Below are positions 19,133-34,060 of a stretch of DNA of 64,000 nt, piece by piece. Within the stretch, counting starts at the first letter, position 1, and each line of letters opens with the position of its first letter. The position numbers and the translations under genes are program-made. The DNA lies in the NCBI GenBank assembly GCA_003049465.1, contig PYSS01000038.1, positions 1-64,000 of the forward strand, written 5' to 3'. Below the pieces are notes generated by a model. It did not search any database and was not told the origin of the DNA. It worked only from the letters and a program-made list of their open reading frames with translations. Source of the DNA: Magnaporthiopsis rhizophila. Taxonomy: Eukaryota; Ascomycota; Sordariomycetes; Magnaporthales; Magnaporthaceae.

Positions 19133-22100
19133 GGAAAATTACAAAATAAATTAAAATTATTAAAATGCAAATTCGGGAAAAACCTAGCAAATTTTTTTTA
19201 TTTAACCAAAAAAATTCGGAAAAACCAACAAAATTTTACCGAATTATCCGAATGTATTGCAAAAAATATTAAAGAATTAAACAAAAGTATTAAAGCGATT
19301 AATTCGGAATATACGGACCTTTTTAAATGGTTAATTTAAACTTTCAATAAATCGGATGCCCGATTTAAAAAATTTAAAATAAATTAACCCAAACTATGCT
19401 ATTTGCTTATAATTTTTAGGCTAATTTAAAAAATACCTTTTTTAACAAAATAAGGGTATAATGCAAAAATCCGGGAAATAACTATTTTGGTAAAAAAAAC
19501 AAAACGGTTTTCTGGTTATTTTTAAGTATAATGTTAAAATTTTATTTGAAATTTACAAAAACCAGGCCCGGAAAATTAGCCAAATAGCTTTTTTATTACC
19601 GTTATTTTACGCTAATAACCAATGATTATTTTTAAATTTTATAATTATAGCGAATAATATAGAGATAGGTATTGGCTTATTAAAAAGTTAATTTAGGATA
19701 ACCCTACGGTTTATAGGGGAAAAATCCGCTATACCACCCTTATTTAGGAAAGAAAAAATTTCCCGTTTTTATAGCACCAGCCGATTCCGGAAAAAACAAA
19801 TATATCTATGCTAAACACTAATAAGGCTATTATCCTTTATATTCTGCTTATTTTCAATAATTTATGGTAAAAAGGCAAAGGAAATTAGCTGGTTTTTTTA
19901 GCCCAAAAAATAATTATTTATCGGTTGCCCCCGATAAAAATTATATTATTTAAATAACCGAGATATACCAAAAACTGATAACCATATATATTACTGTTTT
20001 GGCCTTTCGGGGAGGCATTTTTAACCGATTGGTTATTTTTAAAATAATTCAGCAGCAAATTGCCAAACTATAATATTAATATAAGCGTATCCGGGATATA
20101 TATCAGATTATTTTATAAATAATTTAAAATCAAATCACCCGTATCCAAGCCTAATTAAAATATTTTAAGAAAACTATAATTAAATAAAATAACAAATTTG
20201 CCAAAAAGGTTTGAAAAGCTTTATTAAAGGTTATTACTAAACAAACGGTAAAAAAGTATATTATCGATTAGCTAATTAAAAAAAGCTTATTAATATGCCC
20301 TGATTGTTATATATGTTTGGTTCGAAAATATAATGAATAATATACAGTCTTGGGCTAAAATTATAAAAAGGCGGGTTTATAATACAGAATAATAATTAGC
20401 CCATATAAAAAAGCGATAAAACAATATTGAAAATTGCCAACGGGCTATAAAAAGCAAATCGAAAAATTTGCCGGGCAATAAAAGAAATGGGTAAAAAAAT
20501 TAGTACAGGAATACCGCAAACAAATATATGCTAAGCAATTTTTATAAATTTTTGCTATCCTATCCGTGATCGGTTTCGTTTCAGTATTACGGCAGGCCAT
20601 TTTTACCGCTCCAGCCAAACCGTAACTGGCCCGGATATTTTTCGCCAAATCCTAACCAACAAAAAATACCCTTTCCAGGAAAAATCCGTCCATTTATAAG
20701 AAAAATATAAAGCCCAGCCTAATTTTTTCGGCTTTAAAACAAACCAGCTTTATAGCCAGATAATATATTGCTGGTACCTTAAAAGGATTGGTACAAATTA
20801 TTACCAAGCAAATGTAACAAGCTAATATAGCCCAACTGGCTAAAAATAAATTTAATTTGCCCATTTGAGAAATATTTGCGTTAAATAAGCCCGGTTATCC
20901 TGGGAATAATTTTTTTTATCAGATAATAATGGATTAATAAAGCCCCGGGGCCTGCCAAATAAACCTCCGAAACCTTTTTTTTGCCAGCCCTATCAGTCCC
21001 CCTTTTTAAAAAATCAGGGCAACCGGCGGCACGGAAAAATTTATATTTCCAACCCAATAATCCTTAAATATTTTAATGCTTTTAACAGAACCCGGACCTT
21101 TTTTTAAAACTGGTAATTTTAAATAAATGCTTATATAAAAATATCCAAAGATAAATTTAACAGCAACCTACACTCCATCGCATAAGTTGAATGTTTATTA
21201 AAAAATCCGCCTTATAATATTATATTTCCCGAGCAAGGTTGCTAAAAATATTGGGCTTTATTAATAACTGGAAATTTTACGCATTTGTTTTTGAAAATTA
21301 TTATAAAAACCCTAACGAAAAACAAACCAAAACTAACAAAATGCGCATTTTTAAATATAAAAAAAATATTGCAAATTATATTATAAAATTTAATTAGTAC
21401 AATTATATTATTAAATGGTCCGGAATAATATTCCAAAATTATATGTGGAATGCCCTTTTTAAATAAATAATTACCCTGATATATTTATTTAAAAAAAATT
21501 TCCCCAAAATAACGCAAGATTTTTGGATATATATTTTAAAATTGGCCTAATTTACGAATAAATGCTAGCGAATAATATATCCATTAAAAAGTTTCAACCC
21601 AAAAAAACCAAAAAAAAGGAAAAAAATAAGCCTGTTTCGATACGGAAATATTCGAATACGGGCTATTTCTGTAATAATAGTTGCAAAAATTTCCAAAACC
21701 AATTTTTAAACATTTGGAAAAAGCCCACCTGGTAAAAAAAGGATCAAAACTGGCCCAGTATCCGGGTAATACTGAAAAAAATCGACCAAAAAAATATAAA
21801 CGATCACAAAGCAAAAAAATTAATTGTTAGAAATATAGTAAAAAATTCTATTATATTTTGGATTGTCATATAAAAAAGGATATTAACGGCAAAAATATAC
21901 CCTCTTTTTCAAAAATAGCTAATTTTAAAAAACATTAGCAGAAACCCTAATTTTTACGAACGGCAAAAGGATTTTATAAAAAAAGGTCCGAATTGCCGGA
22001 ATTTAATCCTATAATTACAAACCTGCCAGTAAATTTTTCAAAAAAATCGAAACCGATTGGGATTGTTAAAACAAAAAGGCCCCATTTATCCCGGACAAGG

Positions 22101-22377
22101 GAAATAATCCCTTAACCGGTATAATAAAGTCCGTTATAAATATATTTTTCCAAACGAAAAAAAACCGAAAATTCCAATATATATATTTCTGAATACCGGA
22201 AATTATAAAAAGGATTTTTTTTCGACCAAAATTATAGGCAAATTAAAAGACCAGGTAACAAAAAAGAATATCCCGAAAATATTATCAGATTTTTAAAAGA
22301 AATAGCGCAAAGCCAGCCTAATATTATTTTCCAAATATAACCCTCCAATATTTTAATTACCACGTTATTATTATTCT

Positions 22378-22676
22378 TGTCGGAATAGGCATTCTGTACG
22401 CGTGCGATCCGGAAAAGGGGGACGGAATGGAGGGACCCTCTGGACCCCTTTGGATCCCGCACGGGCCAACCGGCCTGTGCGGCTAAAACGGCGGATCGCC
22501 CTTTGGGCGATCGCTTTCGCGCAGATAAAAGGGCAGTTCTTTGCCCTTTTTTAGGCAAATAAATTCCTTCCTCTTTATGCACAATAATAGGATTTCCCCA
22601 GATTATAAAGATTATTGTTCACCCTTTTTAAAAATCTTCGAGCCAACTGAACAAAAAAAACCTTTTTTTGCCAATA
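22378..22676 (+). repeat. 5' LTR of element C, 299 bp
   Basis: Same length as the right LTR and as the solo copy at 44950-45248 (opposite orientation). The left two thirds are well preserved; the last 70 bp are heavily transition-mutated. Confidence 0.85.
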
Positions 22677-25559
22677 CTGATTAGTATTATCAAAAAATAA
22701 TACAGATGGTTAGGCAAAGGATTTAGCGCTAAATATTTATCCGTCGGATCTTTAAAATTTAAAAAAAGGTCGGTGAAAGATTTAGGAATAAAGGAACGCT
22801 TTTCCTCCGCTCGATAGCATATTTCCTAAATAAATAAATTTTTTTCTCTTTTGGCCTGTGCTGCCCAGCAATTAGATCAGGACCAGTTAAAAAAATTTTA
22901 CGAGCTTAAAAAAAAATATTATATAATCCCCGAAATGGATTGAATTATTAATTTTTAAGCTTTCGAAAGCTTTTGGATTAAAAAATTACCCCGAGGCAAA
23001 TTTGCTTATCCATTTACCAAAATAATAGCCACGGTTATTTCGATAAAGCTTTAATAATTAAATAAGCATTATTAACAAAATATTTGGAGTATAAAAAAGC
23101 AGTTCCGAAAAGGATTCCGATTAAAAAAAAACCTATCCCTTAAAAAATATCACGAAGCTATTTAAAGGATTGGATTTTTCCCAAACCTTTATAAATTTTT
23201 ATAACGAAAAATTTTTTTAACGAAAAAATTATACCCTAAAAAGCTTGTTTTAAACCGCTTTTAACGATTAAATTAATATTTGAATTATTAAATTTATACT
23301 TAAAAATTGCCAGTAATGCGGCGTTTTTTTTTTAGCTTTTTTCAAAAATTTTAACGGTTTAAACCTTATATATATGGAACGGCTGGATGTAAAAGCCCCG
23401 AAAATATTTATCAGGTTTTTAACAAATTGCAAAATTATTGTTCCTGGCAAATTAAACCTAAAAAGCTCAAAAAAATTAGATTTATTATTAACCGATACAA
23501 ATAATACCCAAAACCTGGCAATTAAAAAAGCAGCAAAACCTTTAATAATAAATTATCGGGATAAGGATAAAATTTTTAAAATTGCAATTTTGCCTGCAAA
23601 ATTATTAGCCCAAACGGAGGTATATAGTTATTATATTAGCAAAAAACGATTAACCGGAAATTTTTAAAACGGACTAATATATAAATTAGGATATAATAAT
23701 TATTTTTATAATAAAAAAATCTGTTATTAAAATAAAAACCGGCCGAAGCACCAATTTTTTTTCCAATTCCTAAACTAAAATAGCAATTTTCGGATAACCA
23801 TTTTCCTAATTTTTCCAAAAAATGCCACAAAAATTAAATTTCGGCAATTTTATAATGGTTATTATCCAAACCAAGGATTAATCGATTAATTAGGGTTTAT
23901 TTTCCTGATTTGCCAAATTGGGAAAACCGGTTTCCAATTATAAAAAATTATATGCCTGGCTATTATTACCAAAATTTTTTGGCTTATAAGCAGGCAAAAA
24001 GCCAAATAATTAACCCGTACTGCATATTTTTTTCGCTGGATATAACTAATGTACCGCTCAATATAAGCTTAATAAAAATATTTGGAAATATATATAATAA
24101 AATACATAAATATTTCGGAAAATAATATAATATTTTGAACGATAAGGTTTTAATTTTTATGGATACCTATAAAATATTTAGTATTTTTTTTTTATAATTT
24201 TATGCATTTTTTCCACTAACCTTTATAAATCGAGCCAAAACTTATTTTATCCGGATTATAAGCAGGCAATGCATTTTTAAAAAAATTTATTTAAAACTTA
24301 AGGAATATTTCGATACAAAAATTAATTAATAATAGTATTATACAAATTAAAGCTCGATTATGTTCCAAATTATTAATTTCGAAAATATAAATATAAATAA
24401 AAGTAAAATAAAAAGATTTCAAACCTTTTTGGATAAATTTCAAATTTATTAATAAATTTTAGGCCCTAATTATTAGTAAAATTATTAACTAGTTATAAGC
24501 ATTTTTTGTACAGTCCAAAAAATGCCCAAATTTAAAATGGCCCTTTTATATCCAAAAAAACGATTAAAAGCCTGGCTTTCCAGCTTTGCAGCATTATACA
24601 AATAAAAAAAAACGTTACTATTTATAACAATTATTTTATCAAATATAAATTCGGAAAAAACCCCAAAAATAAGTATTATACCGGCAAATAAAATAATAAT
24701 GGCCCCCGGAAAAGGCATTTTTACAATTTTTAAAACAAATGCTGGGTTTATGCCAAATACGGCTGCCGTTTAATATAATATATACCGGAAAAATAATGCA
24801 GCACAAAAAAGCATTAAAAAAATACTTGTTAAAAGTATAATAATTAAAAAAAAAGCTTTGCCTAATTTTTTTTTAAATATAAAAAAAAATAATAATAAGG
24901 ATAATAAAAAATCCGCAAACGATTAGCAGGCCTAATTAATATTAAAGCTTAGCAATTAGTTAAATAATAATAAAAAAGAAATATTATTAATATATTTTTT
25001 TACCGTTGTTACCGCTAACCATTTTGCTAACAAAACTTTCCGGTATTACATTTAGGCCTATTTTTTATAACAAATAAATAAAAACCAGAACAAAAATAAC
25101 CAAAAGCAGGTATTGCAACAGTACATATTTTTTTAACGGAAATAAATGGTACAGTATCCTTCCAGATATAAAAGCGGCCAAAATTTTAACCGCTGGCTTT
25201 ACGCAATTTTGAGCATTATAATGCCTCCTGCCTAATCTCTAATTAACCACTGGAAAATCCAAACGCTACGTTTGTTTTGGCTTAGGAAATACCCTATTTA
25301 GCCTGGGCAAAATTATGCTAAAAATTTCGGTCGGATCGATCATTTTTTATATGGTCCTAATATAAATCCCTTTCCTGTTATATTTTAAAAATATGAACCA
25401 ATTAGGTATTTACCTTAATAATATGCGCAATAAGCTTATAACCAAGCTTGGCAAATGCATTCCGATTATCAGAAAATCAGGCTACCCATGGTTTTTTTTC
25501 GATAAGGCTAACCACCCAGGTGTTTTATATTTAATTAATTAAATAATTATAAAGGTGCC

Positions 25560-26500
25560 TTTTTTAACGGAAACAAAATTGAAATATTTGTATAAATGCT
25601 TTGGTTATCCTTCTGTTAATTACTTTTGGTATATGCTGAATTAGGCAGGCCATTGGGCAAATCGGGATGCTTTGCAAATAATTAATCAAATATACCACCA
25701 TTGCCAAATTATAAGCTTTGTATTATAACATTTTAAATTTACGCTTAAAAATAATATCAATTTTAATTACGAAATAATTGTTAATATTATATATTTGAAC
25801 GCCAAACAAATGCTTTATATAATTGATACAAATATTGCATTTAGCATAGCAATATTCTTTAAAAAAGGATCAGTTAAAAAAATATAGCAAGCTTTTAAAC
25901 ACTGTTAGTTTAATATTTACCTTAGCCCGTTTAACGTTATATTTTATAATGCAAAAACCAATTTTGCTATAAGCAAATTCCAGGCAAAAATAAAATTATT
26001 TGGGATTATATACCATTAGGTTCCAATAAAAGCACACTGGTCGATAAATAAGATTAAAAAGTATTATGGACCTTTCCGATAGGCTTATAAAATAATCAAA
26101 AAGGAATACCCTAATATCCACCCCGATTTGGCGCTTTAAAAAGCAATTAAAATATTAAATAATATTATAAAGCCTAGTAAATTGGTCCTTACTTTGCTTA
26201 TTTTTGGTGCTATACCGCAATTTAATAATAATTTAGCATTTTTTGGAATGCAGGTTTAATAAATAATAATAATTACCAAAACTATAATAAAATTGTGCAA
26301 ATTTTTTGCCAAACGGAGGGTAAACGATACCCTAAATATGCGCAACAATCCAAGTATTACAAAAATATTGCCCAATTTTTTCGCTTTGGAAAATAAGGTT
26401 TTTATTTACGAAAAAAAAACAGAAATAGCAGGGACCTTTTAAAATGCTATTTGTAACAAAAAACAAAATTATAATAAATATACCAAATAATTTAGCAATA
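25560..26500 (+). pseudogene. Element C integrase (GAG-pre-integrase zinc domain plus catalytic core), broken
   Basis: Reading across stops gives a segment with PSV, AGHWANRDAL and YHHCQ, the H...H...C...C zinc-binding region found before Copia integrases. It then gives FKFTLK, FNYEIIVNIIY (first catalytic Asp region, Asp mutated), NAKTNFA (second Asp region) and AHWSI, then YYGPF with EYPNIHPDLAL, which matches the conserved end of fungal Copia integrases. Family knowledge: this enzyme inserts the cDNA copy. Multiple stops show it is dead. Confidence 0.75.
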
Positions 26501-27099
26501 TTCCGGAGCATTATTTGCAAACCTTACCATAAATCGGAGGAGTAACAAATAGTAGGTCCAAAAAAATAGCCGGAATTATTTAAATATTCAGTTTTAAACC
26601 AACCGCGGCTCCAAAAACAGCCTCGTAAAAATATAAAACAGCAAATCAATAATTTAACAAATACCAGCAAAAATAATTCAAAAATCGAAAAATTGCTGTT
26701 ATTTTTTCCGCATAAATAAAAAAGGCCGCACAGGATACCTGAACCACCGGCATCTCCGGTTATTATATCAGCCGATAAACCGGCACCCAAACAATATGGA
26801 TAATCTCGGCGCAACCCTAAAGCAGCAAATATTCCAATAGCATTTATAAGCGCAAAAAAAACGAAATCCATACGTTTAGCGCTTTATTATTAACAGGTTG
26901 GAAAAATTATAATCCCAGGCAAACCTTTTAAACAGTTTAACCAAAAGGAAATTGGCAATTTGCTGGCTAATAATATAATCAAACCGATCAAATAATACCA
27001 GATTAATAAATCGGCAAAAATTTTCGGAATATATATAATTAAAAAGGTTAAAAAAACAAATGCAAACCTTTACAAAAAATTAAAATTTGTAATATAGGG

Positions 27100-28440
27100 A
27101 TATAGCAATTGGGAAAAATCAGTATTATTTACCCAATTCCTAATAATTATACAATACAATTAATACCTAATTTTTGCACTTATATTAACCTTTATAACTA
27201 CAAAAAACCAGCTAATAATCCGAAATATCAGTTAAATATATACCCAGGCCGAAACCGAGCTATAAAAAACCATTTATTTATACCTTTTTATAAAATTACA
27301 GCAGTAATGCCCTTTTGGAACCATATTTTATTTAATTAAACTGCTTTATAAATTAGCTAAAACCGGATTGCATTAGTTTATAATATACCAAAAACATTAT
27401 AAAAAGCAACTGGATTGCTCCATTTCCAATTATAATCCTTATTTGCTTATTTCAAAAATCGGCGAAAATTTTGGAATTATCGGTATACAAACCGATGATA
27501 TGCTGAATTTAAGCAGCAAAAAATTCATAAAAAAGGAAAAAATTGCCCTTCAAAAAGCAGGCTTTAAAGCCAAACCGAAATCCATTCTAAATTTTAGCAA
27601 TAAAAGTTATTTTAATAACTGCAAAATTGCGATCGGTAAAATAATTATTTATATATAGCAAAAGGAACAGGCAGATCGGCTTAAATTTGTGCCTTATAAG
27701 GGCAATAATACCCAGCAACAAAATATTATCCACCATGCATAAAAGGCATATATTAGTTTAATATGCTAGCCAAAAGCCGCTTTTAATTATTCCGTAATAG
27801 CGCAAACCAAAAAACCCCAAAATGCGGATATCAAAAAACTTAACAAATATATCCGTTAGCAAATTAATAATACAAACAAAGGCCTGAATTATGTTTAATT
27901 TGATTTGTTAAAAACAAAATTATTTATATTTATAAACGGATTTTTTGCTAATAATAAGGATTTTAGTTTACAAATCGGCTTTATGGTTATTTTTGGAATT
28001 AAAACCAGCATAAAGCAAAAAAATAGCTTCCAAATTACCGGAAATATATTGCACTGGACTTTTGTTAAATAGAAAAGGGTAATATAAAATATTTTTACCA
28101 GCAAAATTTATAATATGGTTAGCAAATTTGATACGGGTTACGTTTTTAAAACAATATTTTTAGCAATTAATAAAGAATTGGACCTACCATTTTACAAACT
28201 GGTGATTTGCATTAATAGCCTTTTGCTATATTAGTATTTTGTTAAATTTGGAACAATAATAAAAAAGCACCTTATAATAAATATTATAATTTTCTGTAAA
28301 TCTTATAAGGGTCGGGAAATTAATAAAATCCGGTGGATTGCAAAAATAAATAATCCTGCAAATGCTATAACCAAAAATCAGCCAAATAGGGCTTTAAAGG
28401 ATTTTATCAGTTTTAATATAACAATAATCAGGATCGAGAA
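27100..28440 (+). pseudogene. Element C reverse transcriptase and RNase H, broken
   Basis: Seen in order: a partial RT with IGIQTDDML at about 27470-27510 (the usual QxDD catalytic box), then ALNKYI, LFIFINGFFANNKD and IGFMVIFGIK, which correspond to the Copia RNase H start (TDASFANN...QIGYVI). HWTFVK, then ICINSLLLY and CKSYKGREINKIRWI follow, ending NPANAITK. The order and wording are those of fungal Ty1/Copia elements. Stops and Asp-to-Asn changes have inactivated it. Confidence 0.75.
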
Positions 28441-29551
28441 ATAAATAAAGCAAAATCAGAAATAAAAAAAAGCCAGGGGTTATAATAAATCGATTTTTCT
28501 TTTCCATAATAAAAGCAGCAAACCCTAAAAACACAGCGCAATATAATATAAAACCGTGCTCCCCATAATTAATAAGAACAGCAAATAATATAATGCAAAA
28601 AAACAATATTGCAATTTTTTAAACGCACATCCCTAAATTTCCCTTTATTTTTTTTCTCCTTTTTATTATGCACCTTTATCAAAACTGCAGCATTTTACAT
28701 TTTTAAAGCGGCCGCTCGGCCCGCAGTATTACGTTCCGCTCGCATTATTATAAAAAAATTATTATTTACTTTGGCAAACAAATTATTTTTATTTTTATTT
28801 TTCTCGGTAAAAATTAGTATTATTTTGCAAATAATTTTTTATTTATCAAATTCCTGCAATTAAATAATCCTTATTAGCAAAATGCATTCCGATCATTTAA
28901 CCCAGGAAATAAACTTATAATTTTTTTGCAAACCTTTTCGCCCTGGCATTATACCGCAAAAAATTTAAAAGCCAAACGCAAAGTCAAAAAAAAACTAAAA
29001 ATAATTATTAGCCCAATTTTATAATTAAGCTTTTAAAAATCGGAAAATTTATATAAATTTGCATATATAATTTGAGGCGCACAGCTAATATTGCTTTTTG
29101 TTCGGAATTTGATCCCGATAACCACCTTTTTTATCGAGCTCAGGCATTTTACCGGCCAAAATTAATTTAAAATATTTCAAGCATAGGACCGATCTTAAAT
29201 CCCCCTTTTTATTGCGCCTGCCAAAGCCTGAAATCGGCAGCTTAATATTTTTACCGCCAATAATAAAACAATCGGAAGTTTTAAGGATAATTTTACCCTT
29301 ATTTTTTTTTAAGGGTTTTAGGCTTAGGATAATTTTCGAATTATTGAATAATAAAATTAATAATTTTAGCCGGCTTTTGTAAAAGTTATAGTTATGCTTA
29401 AGCAGATTTTAATTGTTTGGGAAACATAGGATAAATTATAACCTGTTTGTATTGCTCGATAAAAGGTCCGTTTTAAAATTGGAAAATTAAAAGCTTAATA
29501 AACTCCTTTTTTTTTACTGCTATTTTTTTGCATAATAAAATTATTATTAAG
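28441..29551. mobile_element. Element C 3' region, left part (unassigned)
   Basis: Between the end of RNase H and the B1 insertion lie 1.1 kb that belong to element C, and another 1.2 kb follow B1 (36943-38172). The usual Copia 3' UTR is shorter, so an extra gene may have been present. No sense-strand domain is recognised; a minus-strand frame at 37472-37675 starts MAGKKNCQVLRGC but cannot be placed. Confidence 0.4.
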
Positions 29552-30022
29552 TGTTACGACCATAAACTGACAAGGGACAGAAGGGCTGGGGCTAACCCCC
29601 AGCGGGACGCTTTTACTTTGCAGTTATAAAGCCAAAAGCTAAATAACCAAAGCCAGAAGGACAGAAAATTATATAACCAGGCATTTACCTAAGCACGGGT
29701 GATATACCTGCTATGCAATATAACAGACATAGCACAGATATAGCACGGTAATATGTTTGCTATGCGATATAGCAGATATAGCACAAATATAGTACGGGAA
29801 GGTCGCTGGTATATAAGGCGAGAAATTCTTATTATATTGGATAATTTTTAATTAAGGCTTTGGCATTAATTAACCTAAATTAGCTTTAAAATATCCTTTG
29901 GGCAAACAATTAAAACTTTTATTATTATCCTAATTCCCAGTACAAATAATTTTATGGAAATTTTACTGCTTAGCGCCTTTTTTAACGTATTTTACCCTAA
30001 AAACAGAAAACTGTTTGTAATA
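29552..30022 (+). repeat. 5' LTR of B1, 471 bp
   Basis: It contains a repeated motif TATAGCA(C/G)A (tandem GATATAGCAGATATAGCAC-like units at about 29720-29795), a TATATAAGG core promoter at about 29812-29820, and ends TGTAATA. It is homologous to all other B-family LTRs here. Confidence 0.85.
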
Positions 30023-30933
30023 TTTTAACTGATCCTATTCAGTATTTACCAAAAATAACGAGCAGTAGTAATTATATTAATTGCAGGCAAAAAATCCGAA
30101 AATATTACTATTATTGGCAAAATGTATAACAATTTTTCGGCGGCTATATAAGTACTTATCGCGGAAATCGAAAAATTTAAAAAAGTTTAGGCCAAGCCCT
30201 ATATTACCGTCAAATTTTACAAATTTCCCTTATTTAATAAATATAATAGGAAAAAAAGCAAAATTAAAACGTTCCTGATTAAATATAAGGGATATTTTTT
30301 ATTTTATCGAGATTATTTCCAGCGGGAAAAACAAAAAGTTGCTTATATAGCCACGTATTTAAATAGCAAAATTAAAGATTAATTTAAGCCTATTTGGTCC
30401 GATTATTTAAAAGGGCACAATAAATCCAAAAAAAAAACCAAATTAATATTTGCCAATTTTAAAAAATTCGGTAAAAAAGTTGCTAAGGTTTTCGAACAAA
30501 TCGATAAAAAACGGGTGGCTGAAAAAAAGCTGCTTTAGTTTCGGCAAAAAGGCCCCGTATTAACCTATATTTTCAAATTTTAGCGGCTGGTTAATAAATT
30601 TAACTGAACAAAAAATACTAAAATAATCCAGTTTTACTAAAAGTTAAAAAATAATATAAAAAATAAATTATCCAAACAGGAATAATCTGAAAATTTTGTT
30701 AATTATATTATTATGGTCATTTATATTAGTAATAAATTATACAAATATTGCTTTGAAAAAAAAATTTAGCAAACCAAGCCAATAATGCAAAATAATAAAG
30801 CCAATCAGAAAAAGGCAAAATAGTAATAATTTACGGTTTACAATATATATTTTGGGCCCATAAATTTTAGTACAAAAGCCACACACCAGTACAAAAAACA
30901 AAAGTACATTAAATTTAAGGACCCAAAAAACGG

Positions 30934-30995
30934 AAAATATTTTAAATATGGGAAAAAAGGATATATTAAAAAAGATTATCCGCAAAAAAACCGAT
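30934..30995 (+). pseudogene. B1 gag zinc knuckle, mutated
   Basis: The frame reads GKYFKYGKKGYIKKDYPQKN. The positions of a CCHC knuckle (C-x2-C-x4-H-x4-C) are occupied by F, Y, Y and Y, so several Cys/His codons have changed by G-to-A (C to Y) or C-to-T (H to Y). B4 has the same segment at about 42310-42362 with one Cys retained (KYCKYG). Confidence 0.65.
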
Positions 30996-33079
30996 AAACG
31001 GCCATTTTTTGCTAAAAAAGTATACCAAAAAGCTATAAGCTTATAGCCCCAAGGTTACCCAAAATAACCAAATAAACGGCAAAAAAAAGCCTGTATCCCG
31101 AAGTATTGTTCAGCTAAACTTATTATTTTAATAAAAATTGTATAATCCACTGCTCCGATAAAAATGCCACAAAATATTACCCCAAATAATGGATTGCTAT
31201 AATATAACAAATTGGCTAATTTTAAAATAATAATAAAAGGAAAATTACCGGTATTATTAATTTTATAATGTTCGAAAAAAAGAATAATATAATAATTTAA
31301 ATTTCGAAAAAATTTAGCAAAACCAGGTGCTGCAATAATTATATACTAATAGCGGAAAAATTTGTTAAATGCAAAAAAATATCAAATATTTCAGTTAATA
31401 ATCCCGAAAAAAATTTAAATATAAATGCAAAAATAGAATAATTTTTGGGCCAAATATATTTGTTATAAGCACAGAAAAAAAAACTAAACCTAACAAAATT
31501 TTGGGAAACTGCGAAAATAGGCCCTAATAACGAAAAACCCAGCAAAAAATGATATATGGTTAATTTTAAAAAATTTTAATAAAAATTCGATTAGCAACTG
31601 ATCGATATGGGAAAATAATTTTTTATAACCAAAAAGGAAATATGGAAAACGTATATTTTATTTAGGTTTTTGGAAATAAACCGGGGGTTTTGGGATTAGC
31701 CCAAACCTATTAGCGGTTTGATATGCAAAAATCCAGCGCAAAACGATAAAAAAAAGCCCTTGGATTGGTTAAAAAATAACCAGTCGGTTATTTATTACAG
31801 GATACCACTTAAGGTTATTTTAAACTTGAACCAGCGGTTAGCACGGTTATATGTGCTAAATTATAAAAATATAAATCCCAATACAGGTTATTACGATAAG
31901 CTTTTTTGGGCCAAATGCTTATATAATAATTGCCGGTAATATATAGCCAAAAAGCTAAAGCACGATTTTTTCCCACAAAAAAAAGAAAAGGGATTAATAC
32001 GATATTTATAATAAAAATACCAATTTCCGAAATGGTAAATAGCAAAAATAAGTTACAAAAATTTTGCAGCAATTTTTAAATTATTATTAATATACTTTAT
32101 AATATGTTTAGCAGGAATTTTAATATACCAAATATGCAAAAAACCGAAATGTAAGGTATATATGGAAAAAAAAGCAAAGGCCTGGACGGATAGGTCCGTC
32201 TAATTAATAGAAGTAATCAAAACCCGGAAATAGGCATTTTAAACAAAAAATTAAAAAACTTATCCAAAAATAGGGCACGGATAAGGTAATAACCAGTAAA
32301 ATTTTTAACAATAACAATTACCGACCAATATAAGTATATTAAAATAACGATATACTGAAAAGGGCAAAAAATAAAAATTATAATCGATTATGGAGCCCAA
32401 AAAAATTATTTTTTGCCAAAAGCAGTAAAAAAATACGGTATTTTAATATATTAAAAAAAGGAACCATATAACCTTATAATGGTGGAATAAAAGCTAATTA
32501 TATTTAATAAAGGAAAGATTGATACTAAAACTGATTATTTCAAATTTTGATTCCTGGGGAAAATTTGCAAAATAACCCTGGATATTATAAATACAGGAGG
32601 GGAAAACCTGATTTTAAGCTTTTTATAGTTTAAAAGGTATAACCTTTTAATAAATTGGGTTACCGAACAAATCCAATAAAAAAAGTTGCTATTAATTAAT
32701 AAAAAAGCCTAATAATCACAAGCCCCGGGTAATAAAAATTGGATGCCAAAAAGGATAGCCGTAATAGTAGCAAAATATGGCAATCAGCCCTGGCAAACCG
32801 CACCAACCGAAGCACTAATAAATACAAATATAAACAAACCCGACAAGCGGAAAATTATTAAGGATAAATTTAAAAATGTTCCTAAAAAATACCATAAATA
32901 TTGAAAATTATTCCAGAAAAATTTGGAAACGGTATTACCGGAATACGGACCGTTTAATTATAAGATTAAGCTTAAACCGGAAGTATAGTTTAAATACCAA
33001 AAGTTGTATTAATTAAACCTTTGGCAAAAAAGGCTATTACAAAAATAGTTAAAGGAAAAAATCAGAAAGGGATTTACCA

Positions 33080-34060
33080 AACCTTTTAATTTCCTTATAA
33101 AATATAAAATTTTATTTATTCCCAAAAAAAATGGGGAGGAACGGATATATATCGATTACTATTTGTTAAATTAGAAAATAATAAAAGATCGGTATCCTTT
33201 ATTTTTGATCGACGAATTTCGAAATAAGCTCGGAAAAAGCAGGTGGTTTACAGCCCTAAATTTATGCAAAATTTATAACCTGTTAAAAATTAAAAAGGGG
33301 GATAAATAAAAAACCGTTTTTTGAACCAAGCTTAAAATTTTCAAATTATTAGTAATAATTTTCGGGCTTATTAATATACCAGCCACGTTCCAGCAAATAA
33401 TTAACCATATATTGCAAAAGTACCTCAACGTTTTTGCCTTTGCATATCTGGATAATATTTTAATTTTTTTAAATATATTAAAAAAACACAAACAGCACGT
33501 ATATAAGGTGCTATAAAAATTGCAGGATACAAAACTTTTGGTTAACCCGGACAAATGCACATGGCATTTTTTAAAAGTAATTTTCCTTGAATTTATTATT
33601 AAATAAAAAAAAATTCGGATAAAACCCAAAAAGGTACAGGCGATAAAAGACTAGCCTATACCCACCACAATTAAAAAAGTGCAAAGTTTCCTGGGGTTTC
33701 TGAACTTTTACCGAAAATTTATCCGAAATTTTAACAAAAAGGCCATATTATTTACGGATTTTACCAAAAATAACACCCAATTCTATTAGGGAATATAAAA
33801 ATAAATAGCCTTTAATTTGCTAAAAAAAACTATTATTTAAACACCGGTACTAATAATACCAGACCCGGAAAAACCCTTTGAAATCGAAATCGATGTATCG
33901 AATTTTGTTATCGAAAAGCAACTGGAACAGCAAAATAACCAAAAAAAATTATATTTTTGCGCATTTTTCTCGCAAAAATTAAATAAACCTAAATTAAATT
34001 ATCAAATCTATAATAAAAAGCTTTTTGCTATTATTAAAGCTTTGGAAAAATAAAAGGTAT
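33080..34060 (+). pseudogene. B1 reverse transcriptase and RNase H, broken
   Basis: Recognisable segments: RWFTALNL (RT palm), PATFQQIINHIL, then FAYLDNILIF (the Y-x-D-D box with the second Asp mutated to Asn). FLGFLNFYRKFIRNF follows at the RT-RNase H connection, then PDPEKPFEIEIDVSNF (RNase H first Asp) and FFSQKLNKPKLNYQIYNKK. The wording is that of fungal chromoviruses. Numerous TAA/TAG codons interrupt it. Confidence 0.8.

Larger units (their letters stand above)
17050..22377 (+). mobile_element. Element A internal region, 5' part (gag and upstream pol)
   Basis: Extremely AT-rich, with frames averaging under 70 codons. It is interrupted by two mini LTR-like insertions (18051-18162, 19022-19132). 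I cannot name individual domains here; position between the 5' LTR and the RT segment (resuming at 38472) implies gag and protease. A mutated Lys/Asn-rich frame at 19150-19339 is consistent with gag. Nothing cellular was seen. Confidence 0.6.
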